Assembly (NCBI GenBank): GCA_003254905.1
Contig: QANU01011207.1
Location: forward strand, 603,409-667,408
Reading direction: 5' to 3'
Length of the DNA stretch: 64,000 nucleotides
Source: Nissolia schottii
Taxonomy: Eukaryota; Streptophyta; Magnoliopsida; Fabales; Fabaceae
Position numbers and translations under genes: made by a program. The notes below the pieces were generated by a model that saw only the letters and a list, made by a program, of their open reading frames with translations, was not told the DNA's origin and searched no databases. Positions 12,947-23,830 of the stretch are shown one piece after another (the stretch's first letter is position 1; every line of letters starts with the position of its first letter).

Positions 12947-13450
12947 CTTCATTCGCCTTTTTCTTTTTTCTTTTTTTCTTTTCATTTTTCAACCTTTTCA
13001 TTTTGTTCTTAATATTATAATTATAAATATCACATTGTTACCATATGTATTTTAACGTTATCTAGAGATAATGGAAAGGCAAAGAGAATAGATTTGGAAA
13101 ATTATATATTAATTATATTTTAGAAAAAAGGTTGAAAAGTAAAATCACTTGGAGAATCCATCTTTCCCTTTGGTACCACCAAACAAAAAATAAATAAAGA
13201 AGTGTTTGGATTCCAAGAAAATTTATGGTGCCATATTGCATTTATGATTCGTTAATGTACCAGTGGATACTTTATATTTTTTCTTTTATTATAAATAAAT
13301 AATCATTCATCACTTGGGTGTGTGAAAGGAGTTGGTTGCTGTTTGGTAGATAGCTGACTTATTAGATCAGTTAGATGCATTAGAAAAAAAGAATGCATTG
13401 GTTTCCCCTCACATCACCAAATTTGTAGTTTAGTTTAAATGTCATAAATT
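12947..13450. other. 3' flank of SCL8
   Basis: The T-rich sequence just after the stop (12955-13000) is a likely 3' UTR. The remainder is AT-rich with no gene visible. Confidence 0.5.
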
Positions 13451-15078
13451 TTGAATCTCAATTTTTGCACACCATTATAGTGCGCATACAAGTTGCACAC
13501 CCTTTTATAACTCAGATTTACTACTGTGTAACTCAAAAAATGCGAAATTGTCTTTTCACTCTCTCATCTTTCATATTCTCTCTCACGACTTTTCTTCTTT
13601 AAGAGCTCTTGCTACTTAATTATTTCTTCATCTATCCCTCTGTTTATCTTTTGTTTTGTCCATCTTTATGTTCTATTTTTCTTTTCTCTCTTTGATTCGA
13701 TTATGTGCTAATTTTGTCTGTATAATATAAAAGATAGATATGTGTACGTAACGTGGTTGTGTCTATCTTTGTGTCTGTGTCTATATATATAGTCTCGATT
13801 TTTGTACACCCCTTTATAATTCAGGCTCACTACTATGCAACTCAAAAAATGTAGAACCGTCTTTTCACTCTCTCACCTTTTGCGCTCTCTCTCACAACTT
13901 TTCTCCTTTAAAAGCTCTTGCTACTTAATTATTTCTTCATTTGTTCCTTTGTTTATCTTTTATTTTGTCTATCTTTATGTTCTATTTTTCTTTTCTCTAT
14001 TTGCTTCGATTTTGTGATGATTATGTCTGTATAACATAAGAGATATGTATGTGTATATAATGTGGTTGTGTTCAGCTTTGTGTGTGTGTGTGTATATATA
14101 TATACATACCGATTAGGTCATATTGTTTAATAAGGTTAGATCTGAGTTCACAAAAAGGTTGTATTTGACTATAATAAAAGATTATGTCTGTTTATTTAAA
14201 TTGGTTGTGATTTAAATAACAAAAAGGTTAGGTCCTTTACTTTGGTAAGGCTGTGTCTGTTTTCACCAAATGGTTGTTTATGTTCTATTTTTTCTCTCTC
14301 TTTGCTTCGATTATGCGATGGTTGTGTCTGTATAATACAAAAGATATGCCTGTGTATATAAGGTGGTTGTGTCTAGCTTTGTGTGTGCGTATATATATAT
14401 ATATATTGGTTGTGTCATATTGTTTGATAAGGTTAGGTCTGAGTTTACGAAAGAGTTGTGTCTGACTATAATAAAAGATTGTGTCTACTTATTTAAACTG
14501 GTTGTGTCTTAAACAACAAAAATGTTAGGTCTTTTACTTTGGTAAGGTTGTGTCTGTTTTCACCAAATAGTTGTTTATGTTCTATTTTTTTTCTCTCTCT
14601 TTACTTCGATCATGCTTTTTAGATGAATGTAATAGTTGTGTCTGTGTAACATAAAAGATAGGCCTGTATATATAATGTGGTTGTTTTCATCTTTGTAAGA
14701 TAGTTAGGTCATGTTATTTAATAAGGTTAGGTCTGAGTTCACGAAATGATTGTGTCTGAGTATAATAAAAGGTTGTGTCACTAAATCGTATATAAAATAT
14801 GCACATCAATTACAAAAACGATTGCAAAGTGAGAAAGCACAGAACAAATCCAAAACAAGCGAACGAGAATGATCGAGCATAAACCAAAACAAATTGATAC
14901 ATTGAGAGAGAATGAGCAACAAGCGAGAAAAAATGAAGCACGAAATTAATAGAGAATGAACAAAAACGAAGAAACAAAAGGAACGGACGGAGTAGTTTGC
15001 TGAGTCAGCATAGTATTTTAGTAAAATAATGTGGGTGCGCAACAGGTGTGCAAAGAGGAGGTGTACAAGAATAATTAT
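13451..15078. repeat. inverted-end repeat element with internal tandem duplications
   Basis: The left end carries ATTTTTGCACACC (near 13460), and the right end in reverse reads ATTCTTGTACACC and then TTTGCACACCTGTTGCGCACC. A TCATAAATT/TCATAAAGT pair, 8 of 9 matching, flanks the proposed ends (13442-13450 and 15079-15087). Inside, a block of about 330 bp with CTCTTGCTACTTAATTATTT and TTTATGTTCTATTTTTC recurs at about 13500 and 13830. Shorter copies lie at about 14275 and 14570, each followed by GGTTGTGTCTG-rich sequence. No transposase is visible. The superfamily is uncertain and the ends are approximate. Confidence 0.5.
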
Positions 15079-16784
15079 TCATAAAGTATACATTCTTTCT
15101 ATTTGTTTGTAAAAAATCATTTTTTATTTAAAATTTTGTCTAAAATTAATTATCATTGGATTATATTAAAAAAATATTAGTTTTTTTAATTATATTCTTA
15201 TTTATTATAAACTTATTACTCTTATATTAAGTATTAAAAAATAATTTCTTGATAATTTTTTTAAGTACATATAAATTAATTATTTTTTAATATGTGAATA
15301 TTTGTTAAAAAGTGACCGGAGAAAATAATGAATATAGTTATAAGTAGAGGTCTTTGGATCACACATGAAATTTTCTATTACCTATAAGACATGGAGAAAT
15401 TTTTGTACATTCGTGGAACATATTTAATACGTATTCTAAAAGCATTATCAATCATTCATTACTTAATTTTATATATTTTTAAATAATGTAATTTAAAATG
15501 AGTGATTAATAATATTTTTGAAAGACACATTGAATATGTTCTAGGATCACATAATCATTTATGTAGGAGATGAGGGCTCCACTTTGTATAGGATGCGTTT
15601 TTTGGTTTGAGTTTGGATCCCTCCATTTTATCCAATTCTATTTCCGAATTCTTATGGTGTTTTTCCTATTATTGGTACAATTAAAAATTTGAGGCATTCT
15701 TCTAGAATTATGTTATTTGCACGAAATACTTTACAGTTTGCAAGTTATTTCCAGTGATGTTATTGCTGTTTTTGTGCGGTTTCTCGTTTGCACAAGGAAT
15801 CCAATAAGCCATAGAAAGGAAAAAAATGAATTCGTTATGTCAAACATATTGTACTGCGTAATAAAGGCTATGCTGTACCACGGAGTCTATATACTTCTAC
15901 CACAAAACGAATCAATATTATCGTAGATAACGAAATAAACAATTTATTTATAAATATTATGATTGGTACCAAATGAGCTATATTGCCTAGTATTAGTTTT
16001 GTTCATTGATTAATTGTACCGAAATTATTTGACTAATTGCTCCCTCATTAAGTGGCTTGTGTAAGAAAGGCTCTCATTCACATCAAAGGGAAAACGTATA
16101 TATTTAAGGGCTCTTATTGTTAATATACTAATTCATATAGTTAATTTCATTTATATAATTTTTACATACATAATGATCAAAAGGTGAGAATGTATATTTC
16201 AAGAGCAATTTTTGCGTAAAATGCATTTTTATAAATAACAATTCATTACTGATTTTCAATTGGCTACAATCTTAAAAAATGGCCAACAAATGTAAAAATT
16301 AAAGGTGATGAGGTACTATTTATAGAAATATTTGATTACACTCGTTGGGTGAACTGAATAATTTCCCAACTTGTTTTGTGTTTCAGTTTTTCTTGACGAA
16401 TCATGTTGTCTCTTTCTTTTGGCATATTTGGAGGAAGCCACGCAAGTCCTCACCTAACACTCACGAAATTAATGTACAAATAATACACAATTTTTTTTAT
16501 AATGTAAATTGCAAATGTGAGTATTTTATAAATATACTAATTACGTAGCAAATCGGAAAAATAGAATAAAAATGAAAATGAAAGACAAACAACAAAGAGA
16601 ACCGAAAGAAAGAATATTACATGTGGCTTTTGATAGCTTGTGATAAATATACACATATTAACAAATCTGTACATATATTAAAACATTAATTAATTTGCAT
16701 ATATTTAAATAAAACATTAAGTGTTTAAACTAAAATACCTTTTAATAAATGTTATAAAAAAGAAAAAGTTTCAATGTATACTAA
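15079..16784. other. AT-rich intergenic DNA
   Basis: No gene is recognised. The segment at 15085-15330 has weakly complementary ends and may be a decayed MITE. The open stretch at 15717-15926 starts with a non-ATG codon and resembles nothing known. Confidence 0.45.
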
Positions 16785-17487
16785 ATTTAGTGCTTACAGC
16801 CAATTAACTTTTTATTCATACATAGATTTGTATTTCTCTAGATCTCTTCTATTAATTATATTTTAACCTATTATTTCTCTCTCTAATTTATCACACACTC
16901 TCTCTTTCTTTTCTCTCTCCAGTCCAGTTTCCTTTCCCTCAGTCCCATACCACGTCGCCTATTTTTGCTCTCTCTTTATTTTCCCATCCCTCACGTCACC
17001 TCCTCACGCTACACCGCCATCGACGACTTCCAAATCTGCTCTCCTCTTCCATCACGTCCTTTAACCGACATCCCAAACGGCGTTCACGTTCTCCATCACG
17101 TACGCTTACGTTGTCTCTCCCTCACGTCCTCTAACTGCCACCTCAAATTGCATTCACATCCTCCTTCACGCCGTCTCTGTTTTCCAACATGTCCTCTGTC
17201 GTTTCTCATCGCTATATACAGCAGATCGGATTTCATTTATCAACTCTCTATCTCGCAGATCATTTTTTGTGTTGGGGTTTATTCGTTTTTATTAAGTAGG
17301 TTTGTTCATTACAGTTATACGGGTTTGTTCATTTTTTTGTATTGGGGTTTGTTCGTTATTATTAGGTAGGTTTGTTCATTATAGTTAATAAGGTTTGTTT
17401 GTATGTTTTATATGAACATGTTTGTTCATTTTTTGTGTTGGAGTTTGTTCAGTCTTATTAGGCGGTTTGTTCACTACAGGTATAAGG

Positions 17488-19546
17488 CACTACAAGAGAA
17501 ACATGTATTACCGTCAAAGTGTATTAAAAATACATATATAAAACTAAATATATAAAAAACCAAAATATATTAAAAATACAAAACACAAAAACTAAAACCA
17601 ACCTTAGTAGTGGTGGTGAACGGCGGTGGTGATGGCGGACGTGGCGGCGACTGTGGTCCCCTATGGTCCGGCGACGATGGTGGCTGCGGAAGAGGAGTGC
17701 AGGAGAGCAGAGGAGGAAGGAGGAAGTGAGGAGGAGAAGATAAAAGTGACAGCAAACTCGCGGTAGAGCAATATATATAGAAACATTACCATCAGATTTT
17801 TTCGACAGTAACGAGACGACCGTTGCCCTCATAGGAAAATGTGTGCCCTTTCGTTGTCCGCGTCATTTACCGTCGGACTTTTTTGATTGTAACAACTCAA
17901 ATGTTACACGCGTGGGATACACACACACCTGTTCATAAATTCAAACACTTACCGTCAGAATATTTCGACGGTAATATTTGAACGTTACTTGCGTTAACAT
18001 CACGCGCGCCCATTCGTAATTTCAGACATTTACCGTTGAAATATTCTGACAGTAATTGCTTTAACAAAACCGTGTCTTTTATTTTCTTTTCCGTCAAATG
18101 TTTCTGATGGTAAAGCATCTCGCGCGAGTAAGGTTAGGATTTAGGGTTTAAGGTTACCCGTTGAACAAATTTGACGGTAACAACCCTAACTTTACACGAC
18201 TTCCTCCTCGTGTACCAGTAATGCTTACCAGCTTCTTTTTGACTCTGTCATTCACTATCTTAGTTTAAATATCTTATCATTGTTATGTTTTTGTTGTCTT
18301 CTTCAGTACCATAAATATTAAGATAGTGAGTGACAGAGTCAATAAGAAGTGGGTAACTAATAGTAGTATATAAGGAGGAGTTAATGCAGAGTGAAATAAT
18401 GATAATAAACAAGATTACATTATTAAACCTTAAATCCTAAATCTTAAACCAACATAAAAGACCTAGCTATTACATAAAAGTCATTATTACTCTCCCAAGC
18501 TAACACTTAACCATCTAGTTCCATAATGTTGTTGGTCTCGGGGTCGTAATACTTGTAAAGAGAAACCACACCACAATCAAACTCCAGAATAAGATGTTTA
18601 ACCTGACCCATCACTAACTCAAAGGCCACATCCACGACCTCCTTCGACAACTTCAGGCAGACATCATACTCCTTCTTTATCTCGGCAGCCTTGGATGATT
18701 TCTCCTTGGTTGTAGCCCTGACCCTGCAAACATCCGATTCAAACTTTTTCGCCCTCTCCTCTGAAATAGCCAACTGCGCCAACAACCAATGGTTGCAGTG
18801 GTGGCGACGGTCTGGTGGTTGTCATTCGGTGGCGGTGGTGCTGGTGGTGCCGGTAAAATAGCCGGAGGAGGATTGCGAGAGGAAGTGGAGGAGAAGGGTG
18901 TAAAGTGGAAGTGAGGGAGGGAGAACCAGAGGACATCTATATAAACACTTATGGGTAACTACACCAACCACTGAAAAACGTGCGTATGGGTAAGCGCAGA
19001 CACGGGAAAACATGTGGAAAAGTATGAGGTTGTTACCATAAGTGTTTTCTGACAGTAACTGGTTTAATGTTACAACAGATGGGGAAATCTGGCTCATGAG
19101 GTTCGGAACCTATTACTGTCGGGTACAACGGTAAGCCATTTGTATAATGATGCGCCAATTGGCGCCAATTATTACCGTTGGGTTTTTCTGATGGTACCTG
19201 GTTCATTGTCACAACGTATAGGGAAAGATACCTCTTGATATTCGGACCCTATTACCGTCGGATAATTCTGACGGTAAGTCATTTGTCTAATGACACGCCA
19301 ATTGGTGCCAATTATTATCGTCAGATTTATTGTCGGGTTCTTGTTTCCAACAGCAATCGCGACCAAAATTAACTCGATTTGCCCTTATTGCATTTACTGT
19401 TGAATTTTTTTGTTTTTTTCTGAAGGTAATACCGTCGTTGATGGTTTTTCGACGGTAATACCGTTGAATAGTTTTTTGACGGTAATACCGTCGAATGATT
19501 TTATGACGGTAATTGGCCGACGATAATATTGTATTTTTTAGTAGTG
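17488..19546. mobile_element. non-autonomous CACTA (En/Spm-type) transposon
   Basis: The left end is CACTACAAGAGAAAC and the right end in reverse is CACTACTAAAAAATAC, the hallmark termini of the CACTA superfamily. A perfect 3-bp target duplication, AGG, lies at 17485-17487 and 19547-19549. Both subterminal regions are packed with short imperfect palindromes of the form ACCGTCGGAN(5-8)TCTGACGGTAA, more than a dozen in all. In known CACTA elements such repeats are transposase binding sites. The 2059-bp body has no TNPD- or TNPA-like coding region. It is therefore a deletion derivative, dependent on a transposase elsewhere. Confidence 0.9.
18507..18785 (-). pseudogene. captured or relict coding fragment inside the CACTA element
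   Basis: A 92-codon open stretch on the minus strand without an ATG at its start. The peptide is a charged coiled coil (SEERAKKFESDV, then KEKSSKAAEIKKEYD) ending in a short hydrophobic and acidic tail, KHLILEFDCGVVSLYKYYD. The style resembles the C-terminal coiled-coil tail of gag-like or transposon-associated proteins seen repeatedly in legume genomes, but I cannot name the family. It may be a piece of the element's own ancestral protein or a captured exon. Expression is not implied. Confidence 0.35.
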
Positions 19547-19860
19547 AGGGTTATTCATTTTATATGATCAAGTTTGTTTATTTTTTGTATTGGGGTTTGT
19601 TCAGTTAATAAAGTTTGTTCGTTTTATATGAACAGGTTTGGACGTGAGGGAGGACGTGATTGCCGTTTGGGGGTGATGGTTGAAAGACGTAAGCAGGCGT
19701 AAGGATAGAAGGAAATGAGATTGAAGAGAGAGAAGAAAGAGTGAGGGACGTGAGAAATTAGTGAGAAAACACTAATTAAAATATATTTAATAAGAGAGAA
19801 AAATACAAATTCTTGTATGTAAGAATTTGGAAAAAATTGGTTTGTTTGTTAACACCATTC

Positions 19861-22800
19861 TATAAAAAATAAAGAATTTATAATAAATAGAGATATAATA
19901 AAAAATAAATTAATTAATATTTTATTAATTTAATTAAATGACAATTAATATTAAACAAAATTTTAAATAGTGAGACAGAGAGTATTACGGTGCAGCAGAT
20001 AGGAGGGTGCCACGAGAACATATTACTACGTAGTTGGTACCATTTAATTGTGACGCGATAAATTTGTTGCTTTAAATTTCGTTAAAGGAGTGTCAGCAGA
20101 CATTTTTTTAGAGTTGCCGTTTCTTACAGATTGTCAATGCATGATGATGATGAATACCTTAATTACTTCTTTTAAATTTGATAATAAATTATTTTTGGCA
20201 CTTTGACTTTTTTCTTTTTTAGTTTATCACAATTATTCTCGTACCGAAAACAATTATGTTACTTTCTAAGGCTCAATTAGAATAATATATGTTGAGTCAT
20301 AGCGCTCGAGGCTTATCGGCTCAAAGTCTCTTAGCACTATTTTTTTTTAACCAAAGGTATTATATATTTCATTGCAATAACTAAAGCATTATAAGTGGGT
20401 TCAAAGGATTTATGTAACAAAAAGTGGGATATCTCAAACATGCTGAACCAATATATACATGATATGGTTATGCTTAAAGAAGAGACATAAAATGAAGGGA
20501 AAAAAAAATTGAAAACTGAAAACGGATCATTAGAACCTAAAAACTGAATCAAGTGCTGATGTTTTTATATGGGAAGGAGACTTTTTTTAAAGAAAAAAAC
20601 TTTTAGAAGAAATAAATTTTCCTTTGATGTTTCTTTTTTAAAGAATTTTTGATATCAAAACTCATGTGTTAATAACTCACTCAAGTGTTTTTCATTTAAA
20701 CTTACTAACACCTAAAAGATGCAGCACTCAAACAATATAGATGAAGAGAATTTCTTCAACAAAAGACTTTTCATTCATAAACTCTTATGCGCCATAACTA
20801 AGATGCATAGACACTTTCATACATAACTCACTTGACCCCATATATTCTAAAAGGATTAATATAATAACTTAATGCATCATGTATAACTTGGATGCATTAA
20901 CACTCATTTGATCCTAAAAGGATACTTAGTACAAGTACATGACTTGCCTTTTACATAGACATCCTACAACTCTATAAGATAACGTGGATGTGTTGTGTAC
21001 ATGTCATTTATATAAACTTTATCACTTATAATTGATAAATCTTATTTACTTATCTAAACATTTGTAACATTTGATAAGTATAATGAGTTGTAGATAAATA
21101 TTATCAAGTTGTAAACATTAACTAATCAAACTTTGATTAACCTTTTTTCTATGTGGGTCTAGATTCTATAGTCTATGCTTTATAATTACAATTTAGAAAA
21201 CAGTTTTCTTCTTGATATATGGGCCCAACTTAGAGGCAGCATGCATAGTTGAATACGGGAATATAACCTTTCATAGGCTATTGAGTCATTGTTATTTTAG
21301 TGGAATTATTATTGTAACAACATCAAAGATTTCCAATCATATGTGAAAGCCAATAATAAATTTATACAATTATACCAAGAAGGACAAGTAGGTTAAAAGT
21401 ATAAATTATTTGGAGAAAAAGACCATAAATGCAAAACAGTAGTACTGAATGTGCATAAATAATAACAACTTAAGGGTAGACAATTAAATGTGAATAAACT
21501 ACCAAAGTGGGAAAGAAAACAAATACTCATATAATAAAAGCTAGTAAAGGAGTGGTCACGCTCACGGAGTATAAATATATGACATTTTATTAATAACAAA
21601 AGTTAAATGCAATGATATATGGTAGAGGGGGAAAATGGGGGTCATTGGGGGGTGGTTAGTTAGATCCCTTTTGAGTGTGGTAATCACTAATTAACTCAAA
21701 TAATGATAGTACTAAATGAAAAGAAGGAGAAGGAGAAGGAGAAGAAGAAGAAACCCAAAGGGTGAGACTAGAGAATGTTTGTTGGATTTGATGAGATGAA
21801 ATGATAATAAGCAACATGTCACCCAAAAGTTGGGGAAGAATTCTCTACCTTTGTCACTGAAAAAGGGAACTTGGAGTAGTGTGGTAAAGTCAAAACCTTT
21901 TTTTTAAAAGAATGAAACTCTCATTTGACCTTGCAACTTCTTTGATGAAAAAAAAAAGTTGTAAGAGTTGAACTTGTGTTGAGATGCATATGTATTTTTT
22001 TTTTATAGTTATATAGTAACTTAAAAATAGATTGAACCGCGGACTATATAATAGGCTTTTTTTTTTATTTATGATTCATTCATAATTTCAAATCATAAAA
22101 AAATTATTTAAAATTTTGAGAGATTACATGTTAAAATAATTAATTTCAAGTTAATCATATTATCTAATAGATTAATCATAGAAAAATGATAAAAGAAACT
22201 TAAATATTGAGAGATTACATATTTTAAATATTATGCATGTATGGGATGTGTTTCTGGATTTAATGTTGATGCATTATAAGTGCAAAAGATTTACTTATTC
22301 AACCATGTATTTCATGTCATTAAATGTTTTTGATTCTTAGATTATTATATAATTAACTAACCATGTGAAACACACTACGCTACCAACATATTAAAATTAA
22401 TCTCTCTATTTTTTTTAATGTACATGCCGTGTTAAGTAATTTTAGTTATATACTTGAAATTTTAATATTCTTTTTATGTTTGAATCCCAATGCTATGGTG
22501 TAGTATCATAGTGGAAGCCTTTTCAAATCTTTACAGGCTTATCTTTAAAAAAAAAAAAAAAAAAAAACAAGAGTTAAGTCTTCTCCAACTATTTAATCGT
22601 AGGATAAACAGAAAGTTCAATATCAATGAAATTTGGAATTACAATTAAAATAATTTTTCTTAAAGAAGAAAAATGGAATTTTATGGCATGTTTGCATTGT
22701 AGTTTAGATATTGTAAATTGGATTATGGTGTGCATTTTTTTATTCATTTCTTTAAAATAATAAGTGAATATATTTTAAGGACCGTTAAACATGTTATCCC

Positions 22801-23067
22801 AACTTGTAAAATATCAATTCAATTATGTCAAAATCGTTATTAGAATTTAATTATTAGAATGAGGTGACATTATTATTGACCATTGAACGGAGATATGATC
22901 AATCATAGCACTCTCATGATAAATGAGATAGGATGAGTCAGAATTGAAAGTTGAAAAAGATTCCAGGATCAACTATGTCAAGTGATACCTTGAAACTCTG
23001 TAAGCACTTCCAATTTGTTATACATATTTGTCACTTTTCTGAATCTTAGAAATATATATATTCATTG
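19861..23067. other. AT-rich intergenic DNA
   Basis: No gene is recognised. An impure GAAG/GAAGAA tract lies at 21721-21752 and a poly-A tract at 22549-22567. The remaining open stretches are short and unsupported. Confidence 0.5.
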
Positions 23068-23464
23068 CTACAAGTGTTTCAGAACCATGATCCCAAAACC
23101 AATACCAAGGAATGTTGCAATTGAGACCCCAAAAATGCCAGCAAGAAGCCCAGGAACCACCAGAGATTCCCACCCTTTTTGCCTTGGCCATAGCACATGC
23201 TGTTGTGGGGCCCCCAATGTTGGCATTCGATGCCAACAGTAACAGCTTCAAATCCAACTGAAACAACCTCCCTAGTCCAAGAATCACAAGGAGATGAACA
23301 GTCACTTGAACTAGTGCAAACATGAAGATGCTTGGTGCTGTCTTGATAACATTCCATATACTTCCACTCGCTCCTATCACCACAAAGAATACCTGCGTAA
23401 TGCATCATCTCATGTCAAATATCGTGTCACAGTTCATTGGATATCTCCACAGCGCATGTTTCTT

Positions 23465-23830
23465 AGGATAAAACTACCCTTATATTCTCTAAGGTTAGGC
23501 GATGTAACATACAAAGACCCCACGATTTTGCAGAATTATACACCACCCTCCTATGACTCTTGAGGTTTATGCGATACTACACTGATACTCTTAAATTTTG
23601 TGGAATTACATTGAACACCCTTGAAGTTATGCGATATTACATATGGAGCCCACAATTAGCAAAAAAATTATACACCCTCCTCTAAGGTTTAGGTGATATT
23701 ACATCGTTACTCTCATATTTTATGAAATGTGACACTTGGAGTCCCTTTAAGGGATGTCAGTGTAGAAGTGACAAACGGAAAGTTGTCGCATGTAATATCA
23801 CCTAACCTCGTGAAAGGTCAAAGTAATTTA
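23465..23830. repeat. degenerate tandem repeat in the last intron of the DUF819 pseudogene
   Basis: A unit of roughly 80-100 bp recurs about four times. Its marks are AAGGTTAGGCGATGTAACAT, TTTATGCGATACTACA, GTTATGCGATATTACAT and TTTAGGTGATATTACAT, each followed by a segment with TTTTGTGGAATTACA-like sequence. The copies are strongly diverged. A reversed motif, GTAATATCACCTAACCTC, closes the array near 23792, so the whole could be one decayed mobile element. Confidence 0.5.

Larger units (their letters stand above)
16785..19860. mobile_element. inverted-repeat host element interrupted by a CACTA insertion
   Basis: Sequence on the two sides of the CACTA element forms one long imperfect inverted repeat. 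The left side reads ATACATAGATTTGTATTTCTCT near 16818, and the right side in reverse reads ATACAAGAATTTGTATTTTTCTCT near 19800. Inside this the arms continue through CTCTCTTTCTTTTCTCTC and through a segment with CCCAAACGGC near 17070, mirrored near 19650. About 1 kb of host remains once the CACTA copy is removed. No clean target duplication was found, so the superfamily is open. Inside the left arm, from 17262, a GTTTGTTC-rich unit of about 70-100 bp is repeated roughly three times. Confidence 0.6.

Noticed and set aside
12200..12985. Long minus-strand open frame (261 codons) across the SCL8 gene
   Set aside because: It overlaps the GRAS domain in antisense and results from GC-rich codons. 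The peptide is His- and Arg-rich with no family likeness.
18822..19372. Short open frames in both directions in the CACTA element
   Set aside because: They arise from the palindromic subterminal repeats, which read similarly on both strands.
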